Below, piece by piece: positions 60,481 through 64,000 of a DNA stretch of 64,000 bases. This DNA is from CAZPMC01 sp964587755 (GTDB taxonomy: Bacteria > Bacillota > Clostridia > Acetivibrionales > DTU013): positions 30,719 to 94,718 of the forward strand of contig CAZPMC010000004.1 in assembly GCA_964587755.1 (NCBI GenBank), read 5' to 3'. The position numbers were made by a program, and so were the translations under genes. Position 1 is the stretch's first letter. Every line of letters starts with the position of its first letter. Under the pieces are notes generated by a model, which worked only from the letters and a program-made list of their open reading frames with translations, was not told the DNA's origin and did not search any database.

Positions 60481-61545
60481 ATGGGTGAAAAAATTCTGAT
60501 GAAAGGCAACGAGGTTATTGCTGAGGCTGCATTAAGAGCAGGCTGCAAGCATTACTTCGGTTATCCGATAACACCTCAGACAGAGATAGCTCACTATTTT
60601 GCAAAGAAAATGCCGAAGTATGGGGGAACCTTTATTCAGGCAGAGAGTGAAGTAGCAGCAATGAATATGGTTTACGGTGCTGCCAGTGCCGGCGCAAGAG
60701 TCATGACATCGTCATCCAGCCCGGGAATCAGCTTAAAGCAGGAGGCTATTTCCTATGCCGCCTGTGCCGAATTACCTGCTGTGGTTGTCAATATTGTGCG
60801 AGCAGGGCCTGGCCTGGGTGGTATATTGGCTGCACAGGGTGACTATTTCCAAGCTACAAAGGGTGGCGGACATGGTGACTATAAAATGGTGGTTGTGGCA
60901 CCAAGCAGTGTACAGGAATTGTATGAGCTGGTAGTTGAATCCTTTAACATTGCGGATAAATATAGAACCCTTTGCATGGTTATGGGTGACGGGATGCTCG
61001 GTCAAATGATGGAGGCTGTAGAATTCAAGGATAAAGAGGACATCTATCCGGCTGACAAAAGCTGGGCGGCTACTGGAACAAAAATGGAGAGAGACCATAA
61101 TATTATAACTTCTATTTATATTGAACCTGAGGTTTTAGAAAACCATAACCTTAAACTGCAGGAAAAATATAAAAAGATTGCCGAAAATGAAACAAGGGTA
61201 GAGGTTTTCAACTGTGACGACGCTGATATTATCATTCCTGCATACGGTACTGTAGCCAGGATTATAAAAAATGTTATAAAGCTGGCTGAAAAAGAAGGAA
61301 TTAAGGTTGGTCTTATCAGACCGATAACACTTTGGCCTTTCCCAACAGCTGCGTTTGAAAAATATGCAGAAGTTCCGAAGGCGTTTTTAACCGTTGAGCT
61401 TAGTGCAGGCCAAATGGTAGAGGATGTAAGGCTTTCCGTAAACGGGAAGCGTCCGGTCTACTTCCATGGAAGAATGGGCGGTATGATCCCGACTCAGAAA
61501 GAGATTTTGGATAAAGTAAAGGAAATTTTAAGTAAAGGGGAATAA
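60481..61545 (+). CDS. vorB: 2-oxoacid:ferredoxin oxidoreductase alpha subunit (VorB-like)
   Basis: 354 residues. The subunit has LMKGNEVIAEAALRAGCKHYFGYPITPQTEI at the start, FIQAESEVAAMNMVYGAASAGARVMTSSSSPG, and the C-terminal domain with KVGLIRPITLWPFP and VELSAGQMVEDVRL. VOR/KOR enzymes oxidise branched-chain 2-oxoacids or 2-oxoglutarate with CoA, reducing ferredoxin; the reaction can run backwards. The annotated VorB type is the nearest; the exact substrate cannot be told from the sequence. Confidence 0.93.
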   Translation: MGEKILMKGNEVIAEAALRAGCKHYFGYPITPQTEIAHYFAKKMPKYGGTFIQAESEVAAMNMVYGAASAGARVMTSSSSPGISLKQEAISYAACAELPAVVVNIVRAGPGLGGILAAQGDYFQATKGGGHGDYKMVVVAPSSVQELYELVVESFNIADKYRTLCMVMGDGMLGQMMEAVEFKDKEDIYPADKSWAATGTKMERDHNIITSIYIEPEVLENHNLKLQEKYKKIAENETRVEVFNCDDADIIIPAYGTVARIIKNVIKLAEKEGIKVGLIRPITLWPFPTAAFEKYAEVPKAFLTVELSAGQMVEDVRLSVNGKRPVYFHGRMGGMIPTQKEILDKVKEILSKGE

Positions 61546-61547
61546 CT

Positions 61548-62294
61548 ATGGCTATAGTATTTCAAAGACCTCATGCATTGAGGGATACACCTATGCATTA
61601 TTGCCCGGGATGTACACATGGGATAGTACACAGGCTTGTTGCAGAGGCTATTGATGAATTAGGAATAGAAGGCAGCACTGTCGGTGTATCACCGGTTGGA
61701 TGCGCTTATAATAACTATTTGTATTTTAATTGTGACATGGTGCAAGCAGCCCATGGAAGGGCTCCTGCTGTAGCAACCGGAATAAAGCGTGTTAACCCTA
61801 AAAATGCTGTTTTCACATATCAAGGTGACGGGGATCTTGCATCAATCGGCACTGCTGAAATAGTACATGCTGCCAACAGAGGCGAGAATATAACAACAAT
61901 ATTTATAAATAATGCTATATACGGCATGACTGGCGGCCAAATGGCTCCAACCACATTAATCGGACAAGTAACCACAACTTCTCCCTACGGCAGGAATTCT
62001 GAAATTGAAGGCTACCCGATTAATATCAGTGAAATGCTTGCAACACTTAGGGGCGCTGCATTTGTGGAGCGTGTTTCACTCCACGACATAAAAAATATCA
62101 GGAATGCTAAAAAGGCTATTACAAAAGCATTTAAGGTACAACAGGCAGGGCTTGGGTTTTCTATTGTTGAGATTTTATCCAGTTGTCCGACAAACTGGGG
62201 ACTTGATCCTATCAAATCACTAAAAATCATAGAAGAAAAAATGATACCTCAGTACCCATTGGGCAACTTTAAGGGGAAGGATTTGGAGGTGTGA
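61548..62294 (+). CDS. 2-oxoacid:ferredoxin oxidoreductase beta subunit (TPP-binding)
   Basis: 248 residues with the thiamine pyrophosphate fold: YCPGCTHGIVHR, VSPVGCAYNNY, GDGDLASIGTAEIVHAANRGENITTIFINNAIYGMTGGQMAPTT (the GDG...N TPP-Mg motif), and ILSSCPTNWGL. It holds the decarboxylating cofactor. It begins 2 bases after the alpha-subunit stop. Confidence 0.95.
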   Translation: MAIVFQRPHALRDTPMHYCPGCTHGIVHRLVAEAIDELGIEGSTVGVSPVGCAYNNYLYFNCDMVQAAHGRAPAVATGIKRVNPKNAVFTYQGDGDLASIGTAEIVHAANRGENITTIFINNAIYGMTGGQMAPTTLIGQVTTTSPYGRNSEIEGYPINISEMLATLRGAAFVERVSLHDIKNIRNAKKAITKAFKVQQAGLGFSIVEILSSCPTNWGLDPIKSLKIIEEKMIPQYPLGNFKGKDLEV

Positions 62295-62297
62295 TAA

Positions 62298-62843
62298 ATG
62301 GCACAGACAGATATTGTTTTTTCGGGTTTCGGCGGTCAGGGTGTACAAGCGGCAGGTAAGCTGATTGCATACGCAGGAATGCTTGAAAATAAATATGTTT
62401 CTTTTCTTCCATCCTATGGCCCTGAAATGAGGGGCGGTACATCAAACTGCCATGTAATTGTTTCCGATGAGCCTGTCGGTTCGCCGATTCTCAATAGCGC
62501 GACTGCGCTAATAGCAATGAACAGGCCATCCTTGGATAAGTTTGAAAACTTTGTTGTTCCCGGAGGGGTTATTATTATAGACAGCTCTCTTGTAAACAGA
62601 AGTCCTGTTAGGACTGATGTGCGAGTGTTTGAGATACCTGCTACTAAGATCGCATCTGAGATGGGGAATATGGCATTTGCAAACATTGTTATGCTTGGAA
62701 AGCTTTTAAAGGAAACAGGCGTAGTTTCTAGGGAGTTTTTTGAAATGGGGTTACAAAAGGTTTTACCCCCTAAGAAGCACTACTTGATACCTGAAGAAAT
62801 GGAAGCACTTGAGATTGGGATGAATTATCAGCATACTAAATAA
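62298..62843 (+). CDS. 2-oxoacid:ferredoxin oxidoreductase gamma subunit
   Basis: 181 residues with the gamma-domain signature DIVFSGFGGQGVQAAGKLIAYAG, SFLPSYGPEMRGGTSNCHVIVSDEPVGSPIL and FANIVMLGKLLKETG. It completes the delta-alpha-beta-gamma operon; GGAGG precedes the ATG and the spacer to the beta subunit is three bases. Confidence 0.95.
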   Translation: MAQTDIVFSGFGGQGVQAAGKLIAYAGMLENKYVSFLPSYGPEMRGGTSNCHVIVSDEPVGSPILNSATALIAMNRPSLDKFENFVVPGGVIIIDSSLVNRSPVRTDVRVFEIPATKIASEMGNMAFANIVMLGKLLKETGVVSREFFEMGLQKVLPPKKHYLIPEEMEALEIGMNYQHTK

Positions 62844-62854
62844 TAATATATCTC

Positions 62855-63175
62855 TTAGCGGACTAAACCGACAGCGTCCCCTGATGAGATATAAGAAATT
62901 TCTTCAAAGGTATAGCCATCATAAATGTGAAAATGGAAGTTGTTAGTCTCAAGCACACCGTTCATTTTATGGACGTGGCCATTTTCAGTTTTAATCGGCA
63001 TGCTTGTTATTCCATAGAAGTAGTGGGTATGCGAATTGTACGAAGAAACACCGTAATAAACGTGAAAATGAAGGAAACTAACACCGAGCATATTTCCTGC
63101 GTAGCCTAGAAGCTTGTGGGAATGACCGCCGGTGTTATTACATTCTATCTTGTATTTGTGTATGTGAAATCCCAT
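62855..63175 (-). CDS. YmaF family protein (His-rich)
   Basis: 106 residues with repeated HxH-type pairs: FHIHKYKIECNNTGGHSHKLLGYAGNMLGV, FLHFHVYYG, NSHTHYFYGITS, NGHVHKMNG, NFHFHIYDG. This periodic pattern is that of YmaF (PF12788), a family of unknown function, possibly metal binding. GGAGG precedes the ATG. It lies on the opposite strand between the oxidoreductase operon and rubrerythrin. Confidence 0.88.
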   Translation of the reverse strand: MGFHIHKYKIECNNTGGHSHKLLGYAGNMLGVSFLHFHVYYGVSSYNSHTHYFYGITSMPIKTENGHVHKMNGVLETNNFHFHIYDGYTFEEISYISSGDAVGLVR

Positions 63176-63232
63176 AAAAGCCTCCGGTTATCATTATGCA
63201 TTTATTTTATGTATATAGCACTTTTTTATCGG

Positions 63233-63261
63233 TTGAATATTTTGTAAAATTACTTTAATAT
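63233..63261 (+). promoter_or_regulatory. Promoter of the rubrerythrin gene
   Basis: TTGAAT (63233-63238), 17-base spacer, TAATAT (63256-63261). Confidence 0.6.
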
Positions 63262-63325
63262 GTTAGAAATTAATAATTGGTGGTAATAATAAATTTAACA
63301 TAAGAAAATAAATGGGAGGGTAATT

Positions 63326-63919
63326 ATGAAAAGTTTAAAAGGTACAAAAACATTAGAAAATCTAATGAAGTCTTTCGCAGGGGAATCACAGGCAAGAAAT
63401 AGATACAATTTTTATGCTTCTATTGCTGGTAAAGAAGGTTATAAGCAGATAGAAGCTATTTTTGCAGAAACTGCTGATAATGAAAAAGAGCATGCCAAGA
63501 GATTTTTCAAACTTGCTTTGGCAGGATTGGAAGGAGAAATTCCTGCTGATGTTGATATTGCGGCGACATATCCTGTTGCCATGGGGAACACTCTTGAGAA
63601 CCTGAAATACGCCGCAGCCGGTGAAAATGAGGAGTGGTCCAAATTGTACCCTGAATTTGCAAAGGTCGCTGAAATAGAAGGCTTTGCTGAAATAGCAAAT
63701 GCATTTAGAATGATTGCTTCTGTTGAGAAGCATCATGAGGAGAGATACAGAAAGCTTGTAAAAAATATGGAAGAAGGAAAAGTGTTCAAGAAGGATAGTT
63801 CAACATTCTGGATTTGCAGAAATTGCGGATATATTCACGAGGGAACAAACGCTCCCGATTTATGTCCTTCATGCGTCCATCCCCAGTCTTATTTCGAAGT
63901 GCTAAAAGAGAATTATTAA
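63326..63919 (+). CDS. Rubrerythrin
   Basis: A 197-residue peroxide-reducing protein of anaerobes. The ferritin-like di-iron domain has FAGESQARNRYNFYASIAGKEGY, AETADNEKEHAKRFF, AAGENEEWSKLYPEFAKVAEIEGF and SVEKHHEERY (the ExxH pairs). The C-terminal rubredoxin-like domain has two CxxC sites (CRNCGYIHEG, CPSC). GGGAGG precedes the ATG. Oxidative-stress regulation (PerR) is likely in this group, but I see no clear box. Confidence 0.97.
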   Translation: MKSLKGTKTLENLMKSFAGESQARNRYNFYASIAGKEGYKQIEAIFAETADNEKEHAKRFFKLALAGLEGEIPADVDIAATYPVAMGNTLENLKYAAAGENEEWSKLYPEFAKVAEIEGFAEIANAFRMIASVEKHHEERYRKLVKNMEEGKVFKKDSSTFWICRNCGYIHEGTNAPDLCPSCVHPQSYFEVLKENY

Positions 63920-64000
63920 TTAATTCCATTAAGTCACCAAAGCTGCTTTAAGGGCTCTATGTCAATTGTTGGGGTGGGGCTCAAGCAAAATGAAGTTTAG

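Noticed and set aside
63920..64000. Terminator or gene start after rubrerythrin
   Set aside because: No clear stem with T-run and no start codon with ribosome-binding site is visible before the window ends.

Overview
The window looks like an ordinary chromosomal stretch of a low-GC, spore-forming, anaerobic member of the Clostridia, most like the Ruminiclostridium/Acetivibrio group. This rests on the gene set: a Firmicutes-type dcw cluster, GatCAB, pta-ackA, a ferredoxin-linked 2-oxoacid oxidoreductase, rubrerythrin, a PdaB-like deacetylase, T-box control, and many TTG/GTG starts behind strong AGGAGG sites. Two runs of ten Ns (6129-6138 and 45699-45708) show that this is a draft scaffold. Genes are densely packed and mostly on the + strand.

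Layout. 1-5.2 kb: ABC permease tail, PLP decarboxylase, EamA transporter, VanW protein, MFS transporter. 5.2-10 kb: YfmF/YfmH pair, lgt, a SEDS (RodA/FtsW) protein. 10.0-12.75 kb: an accessory-looking island with a strongly folded, unassigned RNA, an ATP-grasp enzyme and an opine dehydrogenase. 12.87-22.9 kb: dcw cluster mraZ-rsmH-ftsL-PBP-murE-murF-mraY-ftsW, ending in a murA broken just before its catalytic cysteine. 23.0-30.3 kb: ECF sigma/anti-sigma pair, polA, coaE, lytic transglycosylase, an unknown small protein, a diguanylate cyclase. 30.3-34.4 kb: DUF2304 and a glycosyltransferase, DAHP synthase behind a T-box leader, CheW, YchF. 34.5-39.2 kb: two-component system, HtrA-like protease, sporulation-type deacetylase. 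39.2-44.3 kb: poorly characterised genes (Mur-ligase-like protein with a degenerate P-loop, two-OB-fold SSB-like protein overlapping a small P-loop protein, a lipoprotein with a coding minisatellite, a fused transporter/spermidine synthase). 44.4-50 kb: gatCAB, pta-ackA. 50.1-55.3 kb: yceD-rpmF, DUF512 radical SAM protein, der, plsY, gpsA. 55.4-64 kb: Cu/Zn SOD-like protein, apgM, unknown membrane-anchored protein, TcdA, P-loop ATPase, the four-gene oxidoreductase operon, YmaF, rubrerythrin.

How the genes work together. Most serve envelope building (lipid II synthesis, SEDS/PBP polymerases, lgt, plsY, gpsA), translation (GatCAB, L32, Der, EF-P modification factors, TcdA) and fermentative energy metabolism. 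The least explained parts are the folded RNA with its ATP-grasp/opine dehydrogenase neighbours, and the SSB-like/P-loop overlap. The gatA frameshift is best explained as an assembly placeholder: the two halves rejoin if the true gap is 5 nt.
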